A DNA stretch of 64,000 nucleotides, taken from positions 1 through 64,000 of the forward strand of contig NZ_AOIA01000126.1 of the NCBI RefSeq assembly GCF_000337695.1, given 5' to 3'. Position 1 is the stretch's first letter; each line of letters begins with the position of its first letter. Below, piece after piece: positions 36,905 through 45,616 of the stretch. Made by a program: the position numbers and the translations under genes. The notes beneath the pieces were generated by a model. That model saw only the letters and a program-made list of their open reading frames with translations, did not search any database and was not told the DNA's origin. Origin of the DNA: Natronococcus jeotgali DSM 18795. Lineage in GTDB: Archaea > Halobacteriota > Halobacteria > Halobacteriales > Natrialbaceae.

Positions 36905-37668
36905 TGCTCGACCACCCGGACGACCTCCACGTCGGCGCTTTCGAACGGTTCGTACTGCTCGTCGGTCAGCGTCGTATCGGTGATGAACATGTCTATCTCC
37001 GTCAGCTCGGCGAACTTCACGAAGCTCTGCTTTCCGAGTTTGGAGCCGTCCGAGACGAGGACGACCCGACCCGCGTTCTCGATCATGAGTGATTTCAACC
37101 GCGCTTCGTCCTCGTTCGGCGTCATCAGCCCCTCGGACGGCCCGATCGCGTTCGTCCCCAGAAACAACAGATCGAAGTTCGTTCGCTCCATGAACCGCTC
37201 CGCGCTCGGACCGGTGAGCGCGCGGGTTTCGTGCCGGAGCGATCCCCCGGTGAGTTTCACGTCGTGGGCCTGCTCGCCCAGCTCGATCGCGAGCACCGGC
37301 GAGTTCGTCACCGCGAGAAACGACCTGTCGCCGGGTGCGTTCTTGGCCACCTGCATCGTCGTCGACCCCGAGTCGAAGAAGACGACCTGGTTCTCGGTGA
37401 TCTCCTCGGCCGCCCGTTCGGCGATTCGCATCTTGGCGTCGAGGTTTTGGACCTCCTTCTGGCCGTAGGTCTGTTCGTTCCCGACGGTGGTCACCGGGAC
37501 CGCACCGCCGTGAGAGCGCTCGATCAGCTGCCTGTCCTCGAGGTCGCTGAGATCGCGTCGGATCGTCGCCTTCGAACAGTCCATCCGATCCGCGAGCTCG
37601 GCGACGGAACACTCCCCTCGTTCGGAGACCAACTCGACGATCTCGCGCTTTCTGACTGCAGGTAGCAT
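36901..37668 (-). CDS. glpR: DeoR/GlpR-family regulator of fructose metabolism
   Basis: The 255-residue protein starts MLPAVRKREIVELVSERGE, with a winged helix (VAELADRMDCSKATIRRDL) and a C-terminal phosphosugar-sensing domain with FFDSGSTTMQVAK and LLFLGTNAIGPSEGL. Haloarchaeal GlpR represses fructose (and glucose) kinase genes in relatives studied experimentally. It is coupled to pfkB. The ATG at 37668 fits family N-termini; a frame extension of 13 codons exists. A TTTCTGATCG motif lies 61 bp upstream. Confidence 0.9.
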   Translation of the reverse strand: MLPAVRKREIVELVSERGECSVAELADRMDCSKATIRRDLSDLEDRQLIERSHGGAVPVTTVGNEQTYGQKEVQNLDAKMRIAERAAEEITENQVVFFDSGSTTMQVAKNAPGDRSFLAVTNSPVLAIELGEQAHDVKLTGGSLRHETRALTGPSAERFMERTNFDLLFLGTNAIGPSEGLMTPNEDEARLKSLMIENAGRVVLVSDGSKLGKQSFVKFAELTEIDMFITDTTLTDEQYEPFESADVEVVRVVEQ

Positions 37669-37728
37669 AGTGAGTCGCTTGTGCGCTTCTAGCGCGGCGG
37701 CGTTCATATCGTTATCTGTCTGTGATCG

Positions 37729-37738
37729 TTTCTGATCG
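37729..37738. promoter_or_regulatory. TTTCTGATCG motif upstream of glpR-pfkB
   Basis: This second copy of the motif lies within GATC-GTTTCT-GATC, about 61 bp ahead of the glpR start. It could mediate self-regulation. Confidence 0.5.
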
Positions 37739-37794
37739 ATTTCGGTCGGGCGAGGTACCGGTTCCGGCGGTGACGGCCCCGGGTCGACGCGGGC

Positions 37795-38583
37795 TCACTC
37801 GGGGAGCGCCTCGTCGGCCGTCGCCTCCTCGAAGACCACCGCCTCGAGCGCGTCGAGGATCCGCTCGGGGTTCTCGCGCTGCCAGACGTTCCGGCCGACC
37901 GCCAGGCCGCTGGCGCCGGCGTCCATCGCCGTCTCGACCAGCGAGAGGAACTCGCGGTCGTCGGTCTTGGATCCGCCGCTCAGAACGACGTTGACGTCGC
38001 CCGCCGCGGCGACCGCGTCGGCCATCGCCCGACCGCTGCGGGGGTACTTCACCTTCGCGATGTCCGCCCCGAGCTCGAGGGCGATGCGGGTCGCGTAGGA
38101 GATGACCGCCGGCTTGCGGTGTTCCTTCAGCGCCTGCCCGCGCGGGTACGACCACATGGCCACGGGGACGTCTCGCTCGCGGGCTCGCTCCTGGACGTCC
38201 CGGAACTCCTCGAACATCTCCGTCTCGCGGTTCGTCCCCGGGTACACCGTGTACCCGACGGCGTCGGCGCCGAGCTCGAGGGCGTACTCCACCGAGCACG
38301 TCTGCGGGGAGTAGGGCTCGCCCATCCAGAGGCTGCTGGTGCCGTTGAGCTTCGCCAGCAGGTTTACGTCCTCCTCGTAGGACGGGTAGTACGTCTCCGC
38401 CAGCCCCTTCTGGACCGCGAACCCGGTGACGGCGTCGTGGGTGGCCAGTTCGAACACCGTCCGCGGATCCAGCCGCTCCGGAACGTCCTCGAAGGCGGCG
38501 GGCCCGTGCTCGAGTCCGTGGTCGTGTGCGAGAATGATCGACTTCCCGTCCCGTACGAGCGGTGTCTCGGTTAACTGTCGCAT
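37795..38583 (-). CDS. fba: Class I (archaeal DhnA-type) fructose-bisphosphate aldolase
   Basis: The 262-residue protein begins with RDGKSIILAHDHGLEHGP, contains the AVGYTVYPGTNRE strand and the Schiff-base lysine region ADIAKVKYPRSG, and ends with NVVLSGGSKTDDREFL and GLAVGRNVWQRENP. It is a DhnA-type aldolase that cleaves fructose-1,6-bisphosphate to two triose phosphates. The gene lies upstream of glpR on the same strand with its own promoter region. A related role in archaeal aromatic amino acid synthesis (ADTH synthase) is less likely in this locus. Confidence 0.88.
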   Translation of the reverse strand: MRQLTETPLVRDGKSIILAHDHGLEHGPAAFEDVPERLDPRTVFELATHDAVTGFAVQKGLAETYYPSYEEDVNLLAKLNGTSSLWMGEPYSPQTCSVEYALELGADAVGYTVYPGTNRETEMFEEFRDVQERARERDVPVAMWSYPRGQALKEHRKPAVISYATRIALELGADIAKVKYPRSGRAMADAVAAAGDVNVVLSGGSKTDDREFLSLVETAMDAGASGLAVGRNVWQRENPERILDALEAVVFEEATADEALPE

Positions 38584-38584
38584 T

Positions 38585-38594
38585 CGATCAGAAA
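38585..38594. promoter_or_regulatory. Inverted TTTCTGATCG motif overlapping the fba start region
   Basis: CGATCAGAAA on the plus strand is the complement of the motif. It ends two bases ahead of the fba ATG and lies between the likely TATA (around 38610-38630) and the start, a position that would block transcription if bound. Confidence 0.5.
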
Positions 38595-38855
38595 TACGTA
38601 CTGATAGTGCCTAAATAGTACCGTATATGATTGTTTAGTACCGGTACTCGCGCGATAATCGTTCAAACGAACAGCGCGGTCGCCTCGGCCGATATCCGAC
38701 GGGCGCACGCGACCTCGTCTCGTTCGGCCCTCGAGTATCGAGCGCCGTCTCCCCCGGCCACCCCATCGTGAGATATATATAATCGGGCTCGATTCGTCCG
38801 CGTAGGGGGACCGCCAATTCTACGCGTCGAGTTTACGACCGCGCCGACGGGCGTG

Positions 38856-39506
38856 ATGGCGAAGCTCTACCGGGAGCTGGACGAGCCACGGAGCATCGAG
38901 CTCGACAACGCGTTCTACGTCGAGGACGGCACGTGGATCGAATCCCTGACCGTCGCGTCGGACGCCGACTTCGATCCGGAGACGATCCTCGCGGAGATCC
39001 CGGGCACCTCGCTGTTTTACGCCAGTACCGTGCCGACCGCGTCGGAGAATCTCGATCTCCGGCGGCTGACGATCCTCGCCACCGAGTCCTACCCGTTCGT
39101 TCTGAGCTTGATCCTGCGCCAGGAGGCGATTCCGAACCGCATCGTCCTCCAGAACGGCAGCTTCGAAATCGTGGCGACGACGCGCGACTGGGACCGGTTC
39201 CGCTCGATGGCCGACGCCGTCCAGGAGACGCTCGGCGAGTTCGACCTCCTGGCGGTAAGCCGGAACGAGGAGCCCGGCGAACCGCTCGACAGCGGTCGAC
39301 TGACCGAGGTCCTCGTCTCGAAGCTCACCGAGGAACAGCTGGCGGTCCTCGAGACGGCGTACGACCACGGCTACTTCGATATCCCTCGCGAGGCGTCCGC
39401 GACCGACCTCGCGGAGGAACTCGGCGTCGCCCAGTCGACGGCGAGCGAGCGCCTCCGAACGGCCGAACGAACGTTGCTCGAGCTGATCTACGGGCCGCGG
39501 GAGTAA
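38856..39506 (+). CDS. Bacterio-opsin activator (bat)-type HTH regulator
   Basis: The 216-residue protein has an N-terminal domain of mixed strands and helices (about 1-150) and a C-terminal HTH_10 region. That region begins LTEEQLAVLETAYDHGYFDIPR and contains DLAEELGVAQSTASERLRTAE, the highly conserved haloarchaeal bat signature. It should bind DNA; the signal it senses is unknown. GTG at 38853 directly precedes the chosen ATG at 38856. It is divergent from the fba gene. Confidence 0.9.
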   Translation: MAKLYRELDEPRSIELDNAFYVEDGTWIESLTVASDADFDPETILAEIPGTSLFYASTVPTASENLDLRRLTILATESYPFVLSLILRQEAIPNRIVLQNGSFEIVATTRDWDRFRSMADAVQETLGEFDLLAVSRNEEPGEPLDSGRLTEVLVSKLTEEQLAVLETAYDHGYFDIPREASATDLAEELGVAQSTASERLRTAERTLLELIYGPRE

Positions 39507-39698
39507 GTCACCCTCGGAGCGGATCGCGCCCCGCCGTCGGATACTCGGAGATCGACCCTCGAACGGGCGCAACACCGCAGCCTCCGGAGCGGAGACGGCG
39601 CCCGTTCCAGCGTACGCGACGAGCGCGTGTACGGTTGTTCAACGGGATACCGTACATGATATCGAGCATTAATAACACACCACGTGGAGTGTGCCAGC

Positions 39699-40883
39699 AT
39701 GGATTGGGTCAAGATCCTCACCGTTGGGCTCGCGCTGGTACTCGCCGTTTCGCTGACGATATCTCCCGTCCTCGCACAGGAGGGAAGTGAGGTGGAGGAA
39801 GAAGAGGGTGAAGGCGGCATCGAGGGTGCGATAGAGGAGTTCGTCGAGGGGCAGGGGGTACTCGGCGCGGTGTTCGTTCTCGTCGCGGGCGCGCTCCTGT
39901 TGACCGTCTGCGTCGAGAAACTGATCAGCTATCTCACCCGGACGGCCTTCGGGTTGAAAGTGTCGCTGTTCGCGCTCGCGATCGTGTTTACGGGTTTCGA
40001 GTTCGACGATACGATCCTCGCGCTCGTGCTGTCCGCCGGCGGTCTCGAGGGGGCCGCACTCGGGACGGCGCTGGGCACCGGGTTGGCCATCGTCGGTGTG
40101 ACGCTCGCGCTCGCGGCGATCATCAGGCCGTTCCCGGTCGATATCCCGACCGACTACGTCGTTCTGTTCGCGGCGGCGCCGCTACTGTTGATCCCGTTCG
40201 TTCTCGCCGGAACGCTGACGCTGATTCACGGTCTCCTGTTGCTCGGGGCGTTCGTGGCGATGTTCGCGTACATCATCGTCCGCGAGTACCGACGCGACAC
40301 CCCCGTCTTCCGAAACACCGAACTCGGCGAGGAGATCCAGGCCGACGGGGGCGTCGTCCTCCCGTCGTCGGTCTCGCAGATCCCCGAGGACCGCCTCGTG
40401 AGCGGTCGCTCGGCCGCCGGATGGATCTGGCTCTCGCTGTCGATCCTCGCGCTGGCGGGTATCGTCCTCGCGTCGATGCTGCTGGAAGCGGGCTCGGAGG
40501 TCGTCGTCGACGGCTTCGGCGTCGAGGAGACCGTCTTCGGCGCGACGATACTGACGGTGATTCTCACCTTCGAGGACGTCATGCTGACGATCGAGCCGGT
40601 TCGGCGCGGCGTCCCCGAGATCGGCGTCGGAAACGTCATCGGGAGCGTCCTCTTCTCGGTCACCGGAAACGTCGGGATCATCATGCTCCTGAGCGATCTC
40701 GAGATCTCCCGTTCCGTGCTCACGTTTCACCTCCCGTCGGTGATCATCGTCACGGCCCTCGCCGCGTACTTCCTCTACGGAGGCAAGCTAAAGCGGTGGC
40801 ACGGCGTCTTGCTCGGCGGGATGTACGTCGCCTACTGGGTGATCGCGATCCTCGTGTTCGGCGGGGTGCCGATCAGCGGGTGA
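39699..40883 (+). CDS. CaCA-family sodium/calcium antiporter-like protein
   Basis: The 394-residue protein has an N-terminal signal-like helix and an acidic stretch (EGSEVEEEEGEGG), then ten membrane segments in two halves. The alpha repeats are visible as FDDTILALVLSAGGLEGAAL and FEDVMLTIEPVRRGVPEIGV followed by GNVIGSVLFSVTGN. The family exchanges Ca2+ for Na+ or H+. The acidic N-terminus outside the membrane is unusual for bacterial members. The ATG at 39699 follows an AT-rich stretch near 39670. Confidence 0.85.
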   Translation: MDWVKILTVGLALVLAVSLTISPVLAQEGSEVEEEEGEGGIEGAIEEFVEGQGVLGAVFVLVAGALLLTVCVEKLISYLTRTAFGLKVSLFALAIVFTGFEFDDTILALVLSAGGLEGAALGTALGTGLAIVGVTLALAAIIRPFPVDIPTDYVVLFAAAPLLLIPFVLAGTLTLIHGLLLLGAFVAMFAYIIVREYRRDTPVFRNTELGEEIQADGGVVLPSSVSQIPEDRLVSGRSAAGWIWLSLSILALAGIVLASMLLEAGSEVVVDGFGVEETVFGATILTVILTFEDVMLTIEPVRRGVPEIGVGNVIGSVLFSVTGNVGIIMLLSDLEISRSVLTFHLPSVIIVTALAAYFLYGGKLKRWHGVLLGGMYVAYWVIAILVFGGVPISG

Positions 40884-41620
40884 TTCTGTTCGGACTCTAC
40901 AGGGGTAACAAGGCGAGTGCCTCGGGGTACTTCCCAGTGGAGAGTCGTATCAACGAACTTCTTCAGGGAGTGTTATCGCTTCGCTTGGTGGATGCTGACG
41001 GGTCGTGACAACTGTGCCGAGATAGCATATCGTTGATTTCAGAGCGTCGTTTGAATAGCGTGTTTGAGCGCGTTTCGTCCCGGCTTTCCGTATACCTTCC
41101 ACCGCAGTTTGAACCGTTCTGAGATACTGCGTCAGCTCGTCTTTCGAGAACCCTCGAGGGATGAGAGCTCTCCTCGCGTCAGCGACGCGTGGCTTTCGCA
41201 GGTGTTGACGTGGACCTCATCGTCAGCGTATTCGCCGCCGTGGACGACGTAACTGCGGTCGAATACGTCGTCCTCTTCGAGTGGTTCGTACACTCGAGAG
41301 CCGTCGTACAGACGGTCAACGATTCCTCCTGGCGATCAGCCGACAGCAGTCGGGTCGTCGGTTCGTCTGTGACTTTCGCGACGATCGTGTACCGCTGTCC
41401 GGTACCGCGATCACCGAGGCTAGTCCGCTACCGGCGGTTGGTACGAACGACTCGAGCGCCGACCTCCTCGAACGGTCGAACTCGCGGGCGTTCCCTCGCT
41501 CGCGCGATCGCGTCGTTCGTCCCGAACGGCGTGCTACTATCTGCCCTCACTTCAAGAACGATAGCTATCGGCGCCGATCGGGAGTAGACCGATCCCGAAT
41601 AGCCCGTAACGTGGTGGTGG
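40884..41620. other. Intergenic region containing a transposase remnant
   Basis: No intact gene lies between the antiporter and the ABC transporter genes. The middle (41039-41410) is a decayed transposase on the minus strand, listed separately. The flanks show nothing recognisable except a presumed promoter for the transporter operon near 41540-41610. Confidence 0.5.
41039..41410 (-). pseudogene. IS1595-type (ISXO2-like) transposase, decayed C-terminal part
   Basis: Read on the minus strand, broken segments give RGTGQRYTIVAKVTDEPTTR, RLYDGSRVYEPLEEDDVFDR, YVVHGGEYADDEVHVNTCES, then PRGFSKDELTQYLRT and KVYGKPGRNALKHAIQTTL followed by a stop at 41039-41041. These match in order the last third of haloarchaeal IS1595-family transposases. 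They lie in different frames with at least two frameshifts and an in-frame TGA. The N-terminal part is absent and no terminal repeats were identified, so this is an old relic. Confidence 0.7.
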
Positions 41621-43549
41621 ATGACAGCCGAAGAAAATCATGAAGGATCGGTCGCCGGGGGCGGCGATCGACTCACACGGCGCGGGTACGTCGCCGCGGC
41701 CGCCGGGGCGCTCGGGTCGAGCGCGCTCGCGGGCTGTAGCGGGGGTCAGGCGCAAAGCCTCGAGCCGGACGTACCCAAGGGCGTTCCGGAAACCGTCGAG
41801 ACGCAGTACTGGCGGGAGTGGGACACCGTCGATGCGGAGTCGCCGCCGCTGGACTACGGCGCGACGGCCGGCGCGGCGCTCGAGTCGCTGCCCGTCGAGT
41901 TCTCGAGCGAGGACGATCCTTGGATGCGCGAGCACGCGTTGATGGTGCAGCGGGGTCTCAGCGATCTGGGAATCACCGCCCAGCTCAACGATCGCCCGCT
42001 GAACCAGCTCTACGCCCAGAGTTGGACGGCGAAGGGGCTCGAAGCGGCGATCTCGATGAGTACGCAGGGCCCCGATCCGCAGCGGGGCCTCGATCCCAAC
42101 CCGTTGTTGATGCGCGTAACCGAGGAATCGCTCTCGAATTACGACAACTACTACCACCCGGAGCTCCAGGAGCTTCTCACCGAGCAGGCCCGGACCACCG
42201 AGCGGGACGAACGCGAGGAACTCGTCGATCAAGCCCAGGCGATCTTCGCCGAAGACGTCGGAGCGCTCGTCACGCTGTTCCCGAATATCGTCACGGCGGC
42301 GAATACGGACCGGTGGACCGGGTACGTGAAGACGCCGGGGAACGGTCCCACGGGGGATTCGTTCGTCTGGACCGAGGTGAACCTCCAACCCGAGACGGAC
42401 AGCCGCACTTACGTCAAGGGCGTCTCGACGTCGATGAACTCGCTGAACCTGCCGTGGGCCGCCGGCGGCGCGGAAGCGAAACGACTGACGTTCATCTACG
42501 ACGGGCTGTTCGACGCGACGCCGGACCTCGACGTCGTTCCCGCGCTGGCGACGGACGGCGAATTCGTCGACGAGACGACCGTCGAACTCTCGCTCCGCGA
42601 GGGCGTCGAGTGGCACGACGGCGAGGCCTTTACCGCCGAGGACGTGAAGTTCACCGTCGAACTGTACGACGAGTACGCGTCGACGAGCCAGGTACCATTT
42701 TACGAACCGATCGAATCGGTCGACGTCCTCGGCGACCACGAGGTACGGTTCACCCTCACCGAGCCAGACGCGGCGTTCATGACCCAGCGGGTCGTCCGAA
42801 GCGTCATCATCCCGAAACACCGGTGGGAATCCGTCGACAACCCGTCCCAGCACAATCCGGACGCTCCGATCGGAACCGGTCCGTTCCAGTTCGAGAACTG
42901 GGAGCAGGGGACTCGACTCGAGGCGTCGCGCAACGGCGGCCACTGGATGTTCGACGACGAGTGGCGGGCCGAGGCGCTCGGCGAGCAGGCCGCGAGCGGC
43001 CCCGGCGTCGACAACGTCGTCTGGCTCAACGTGAGCAACGTCGACGCGCTGATCGGATCGTTACAGAGCGGTTCGATCGACGCGGTCGGAACGAACCTCT
43101 CGGACCTCCAGGCCGATCGCGCGGCCGGTTCCGACGGCGTCGAGAAGATGTCCGCCGGTAGCTACGCGCCGCTGATCATGAAACTCATGTTCTCGTGTCC
43201 GCTGATCCGGGACAAGGAGTTCCGCGTCGCCCTCGCGAAGGCGGTCGACTCGAGCGGGTTCGTCGAGGACTACTTGCAGGGACAGGCGACGGTGCCGCCC
43301 GGGGAGAACCTGATCTCGTCGCTCACCCAGTGGCACAACTCCGACGTACGCGACTACAGTTACGACCCCGAGGAGGCGCGACGCGTCCTGGAGCGAGCGG
43401 GCTACACGCGCGACGACGACGGGAACCTGCGCTACCCGAACGGCGAGGCGTGGGGCGCGTTCGTCGAGCGCATTCAGCCCGGAAACATGCATCGGCGCCG
43501 CGAAGAACTCGACCAACCCGACTTCTCACAGACGGAGGAATCACGATGA
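41621..43549 (+). CDS. Peptide/nickel-type ABC substrate-binding lipoprotein, apparently circularly permuted
   Basis: The 642-residue protein has a Tat/lipobox signal (LTRRGYVAAAAGALGSSALAGC, Cys39). Residues about 100-235 read like the C-terminal third of SBP_bac_5 proteins (WMREHALMVQRGLSDLGI ... SNYDNYYHPELQELL ... QAQAIFAEDVGALVTL ... GYV). The canonical N-terminal part follows only after that (from about 264: RLTFIYDGLFDA, LREGVEWHDGEAFTAEDVKF, GTGPFQFENW) and ends near YSYDPEEARRVLERAGY, where the C-terminal third would normally begin. It should deliver a peptide or similar ligand to the permeases encoded next. The domain order is unusual; the rest is standard. Confidence 0.85.
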   Translation: MTAEENHEGSVAGGGDRLTRRGYVAAAAGALGSSALAGCSGGQAQSLEPDVPKGVPETVETQYWREWDTVDAESPPLDYGATAGAALESLPVEFSSEDDPWMREHALMVQRGLSDLGITAQLNDRPLNQLYAQSWTAKGLEAAISMSTQGPDPQRGLDPNPLLMRVTEESLSNYDNYYHPELQELLTEQARTTERDEREELVDQAQAIFAEDVGALVTLFPNIVTAANTDRWTGYVKTPGNGPTGDSFVWTEVNLQPETDSRTYVKGVSTSMNSLNLPWAAGGAEAKRLTFIYDGLFDATPDLDVVPALATDGEFVDETTVELSLREGVEWHDGEAFTAEDVKFTVELYDEYASTSQVPFYEPIESVDVLGDHEVRFTLTEPDAAFMTQRVVRSVIIPKHRWESVDNPSQHNPDAPIGTGPFQFENWEQGTRLEASRNGGHWMFDDEWRAEALGEQAASGPGVDNVVWLNVSNVDALIGSLQSGSIDAVGTNLSDLQADRAAGSDGVEKMSAGSYAPLIMKLMFSCPLIRDKEFRVALAKAVDSSGFVEDYLQGQATVPPGENLISSLTQWHNSDVRDYSYDPEEARRVLERAGYTRDDDGNLRYPNGEAWGAFVERIQPGNMHRRREELDQPDFSQTEESR

Positions 43550-43707
43550 TACACACGACCGACCGACGAAACCGATCCGGAGCGGACAACTCCGGTCGCG
43601 TCACTGTTCCGTCCGAGTACACGTCGCGCGGCCGTAACGAATCGCCTATCGCCGCGCCGCGATCGACGACCTCGAGCCGAGCCGCCGACGGGAGGGAGCA
43701 CCGATGA
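43546..43707 (+). CDS. Possible 53-residue protein bridging the transporter genes
   Basis: An ATG overlaps the stop of the binding-protein gene, and the stop overlaps the ATG of the first permease, giving ATGA at both ends. The product is basic, Ser/Arg/Thr-rich and without helix or motif, so it may be only a coupling peptide that carries ribosomes across, or not a gene at all. Confidence 0.35.
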   Translation: MIHTTDRRNRSGADNSGRVTVPSEYTSRGRNESPIAAPRSTTSSRAADGREHR

Positions 43708-44699
43708 CGAAGTTCCAGCGGTTCCTGTTCAAGCGACTCGCGGTCTCGATCCTGCTGACGCTGGTCGCGGTCTCGATAATCTTCGTCGTCCTGCGACTGC
43801 TTCCGGGGAGCCCGTTCGAGGCGCTCGTGACCTCGGGGAACCTGAACCAGGAACAGATCGACGAGATCCGCGCGATGTACGGCCTCGACCAGTCGATCGG
43901 GGCGCAGTACGTCAACTACCTGACGAGCCTGCTGACGTTCCAGTTCGGCTACTCCATTCTCCGGAGTCAGCCGGTCTGGGACGTCCTCGAGCCGCGGCTG
44001 ATCAACTCGCTGATTCTGCTGGTGCCCGCGCTGGTGACGACGGCGATCCTGAGTTCGGCACTGGGGATGTACGCCGGCTGGAATCGAGGAAGCGGCCTCG
44101 AGAAGGGAAGCATCATCTCGACGACGCTGCTGCGTTCGACGCCGGTGTTCATCACGGCCATTTTCTTCATCATCGTCTTCGCGTACAACCTCGAGGTGGT
44201 GCCGGCGCTCGGGATGCGCTCGATACGGGCGACGCCGGACGGCTACCTCGAGACGTTCGTCTCGCTTGATTTCCTCCACCACTACGTCCTTCCGTTTACC
44301 GTCGCCGTTCTGTACTACAGCGGCGATTTCCTCTTGCTGGCCCGCAACGGCGTCGTCGAAAAGCGAGGGTCGGAGTTCCTCAAGCTCCACCGGGCGAAGG
44401 GGCTCTCGGAGATGGAGCAGCTGGCCCGCGCCGGCCGGAATTCGATGCTACCCATCCTGACGTACTTCACGCTGCGTCTGGGCATGATCTTCCAGGGGTT
44501 GATCCTGCTGGAGGTCGTCTTCAGCTGGCCCGGAATCGGCCGCGAACTCGTGTTGGCCATCCAACAGCAGGATTACCCGCTGGTACAGGCCGCGGTCTTC
44601 ATCATGGCGCTGGCGGTTATCATCGCGAACCTCCTCGCGGACGTGCTCTACGCGTACTTCGATCCGACGGTGTCGACGAACGGAGGGAGCTCGGCATGA
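43704..44699 (+). CDS. DppB-type ABC permease
   Basis: The 331-residue protein starts with an RFLFKRLAVSILLTLVAVSI helix, as in DppB/OppB. It has about six membrane segments and the ATPase-coupling loop near residue 225 (HRAKGLSEMEQLARAGRNSM), an EAA-like motif. It forms the channel with the next gene's product. Its stop overlaps the start of that gene. Confidence 0.92.
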   Translation: MTKFQRFLFKRLAVSILLTLVAVSIIFVVLRLLPGSPFEALVTSGNLNQEQIDEIRAMYGLDQSIGAQYVNYLTSLLTFQFGYSILRSQPVWDVLEPRLINSLILLVPALVTTAILSSALGMYAGWNRGSGLEKGSIISTTLLRSTPVFITAIFFIIVFAYNLEVVPALGMRSIRATPDGYLETFVSLDFLHHYVLPFTVAVLYYSGDFLLLARNGVVEKRGSEFLKLHRAKGLSEMEQLARAGRNSMLPILTYFTLRLGMIFQGLILLEVVFSWPGIGRELVLAIQQQDYPLVQAAVFIMALAVIIANLLADVLYAYFDPTVSTNGGSSA

Positions 44700-45616
44700 G
44701 CACCGAAACGAAACCCGAGGCGGAACTGTACGAGCGCGTCGACGCGCTGTGGACGATCGTTCGGGATCAGTTCGCCTTCCTCCGGCGAGACCCGCTCGCG
44801 TTCGCCGGGATGGTCGTCGTCGCGGCGTTCGTGTTCCTCGGGCTGTTCGGGCCGTTCCTGGCCCCTCACGACCCGATCGAGTACACGGTTCGCGGCGACG
44901 CCAACTCCGTGCTTCGGCTGTCGGCGCCGAGCGCGGACGCGTTCCTCGGGACGACGGCCTACGGAAAGGACGTATTGAGCCAGTTCCTCGCCGGCGCCCG
45001 ACCGACCCTCATCGTCGGCCTGTTCGGCGGGCTGGGAACGGGGGCGCTCGGCTTCGCCATCGGCGTGGTGAGCGGCTACTACGGCGGGTGGGTCGACGAG
45101 GTCCTGATGCGCCTGACCGACCTGACGTTTTCCCTGCCGTTCATGCCGATGGCGCTGCTGTTGCTCACGTTCATGACGCCGAACATCTGGCTGATTACGG
45201 CGATCATCGTCGTCTTCCTCTGGAAGATGCCGGCGCGAGTCGTCCGCTCGGAGGTGTTGTCGGTCCGCGAACGAACCTTCGTCAGATCCGCTCGAGCCAG
45301 CGGCGCGAGCAACCTGCGGACGATGCTGTACCACGTCGCGCCGAACGTGTTGCCGATCGGCTTTCTCTACACCGCGTACGGCGTCGCCTGGGCGATCGCC
45401 GCGCAGGCGAGTCTGGCGTTTCTCGGGTTCGGCGATCCGACGATGACCAGCTGGGGCCGGATGCTCCGGCAGGTGTTCGAGTCGGGCAACATGCGCGTCG
45501 CGTGGTGGTGGGTGCTCCCGCCGGCCCTCGGTATCGCCGCGATAACCACCTCGGTGTTCCTCATCGGACGAGCCTACGAGGAAGTCATCAACCCCGAAAT
45601 TCAGACCGACCAATGA
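44696..45616 (+). CDS. DppC-type ABC permease
   Basis: The 306-residue protein has an N-terminal DppC-like helix and large extracytoplasmic loop (GPFLAPHDPIEY ... FLGTTAYGKDVLSQFLAGAR), then five helices. The coupling loop is FVRSARASGASNLRTMLYHVAP. It pairs with the DppB-type permease. ATGA overlaps join it to both neighbours. Confidence 0.92.
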   Translation: MSTETKPEAELYERVDALWTIVRDQFAFLRRDPLAFAGMVVVAAFVFLGLFGPFLAPHDPIEYTVRGDANSVLRLSAPSADAFLGTTAYGKDVLSQFLAGARPTLIVGLFGGLGTGALGFAIGVVSGYYGGWVDEVLMRLTDLTFSLPFMPMALLLLTFMTPNIWLITAIIVVFLWKMPARVVRSEVLSVRERTFVRSARASGASNLRTMLYHVAPNVLPIGFLYTAYGVAWAIAAQASLAFLGFGDPTMTSWGRMLRQVFESGNMRVAWWWVLPPALGIAAITTSVFLIGRAYEEVINPEIQTDQ

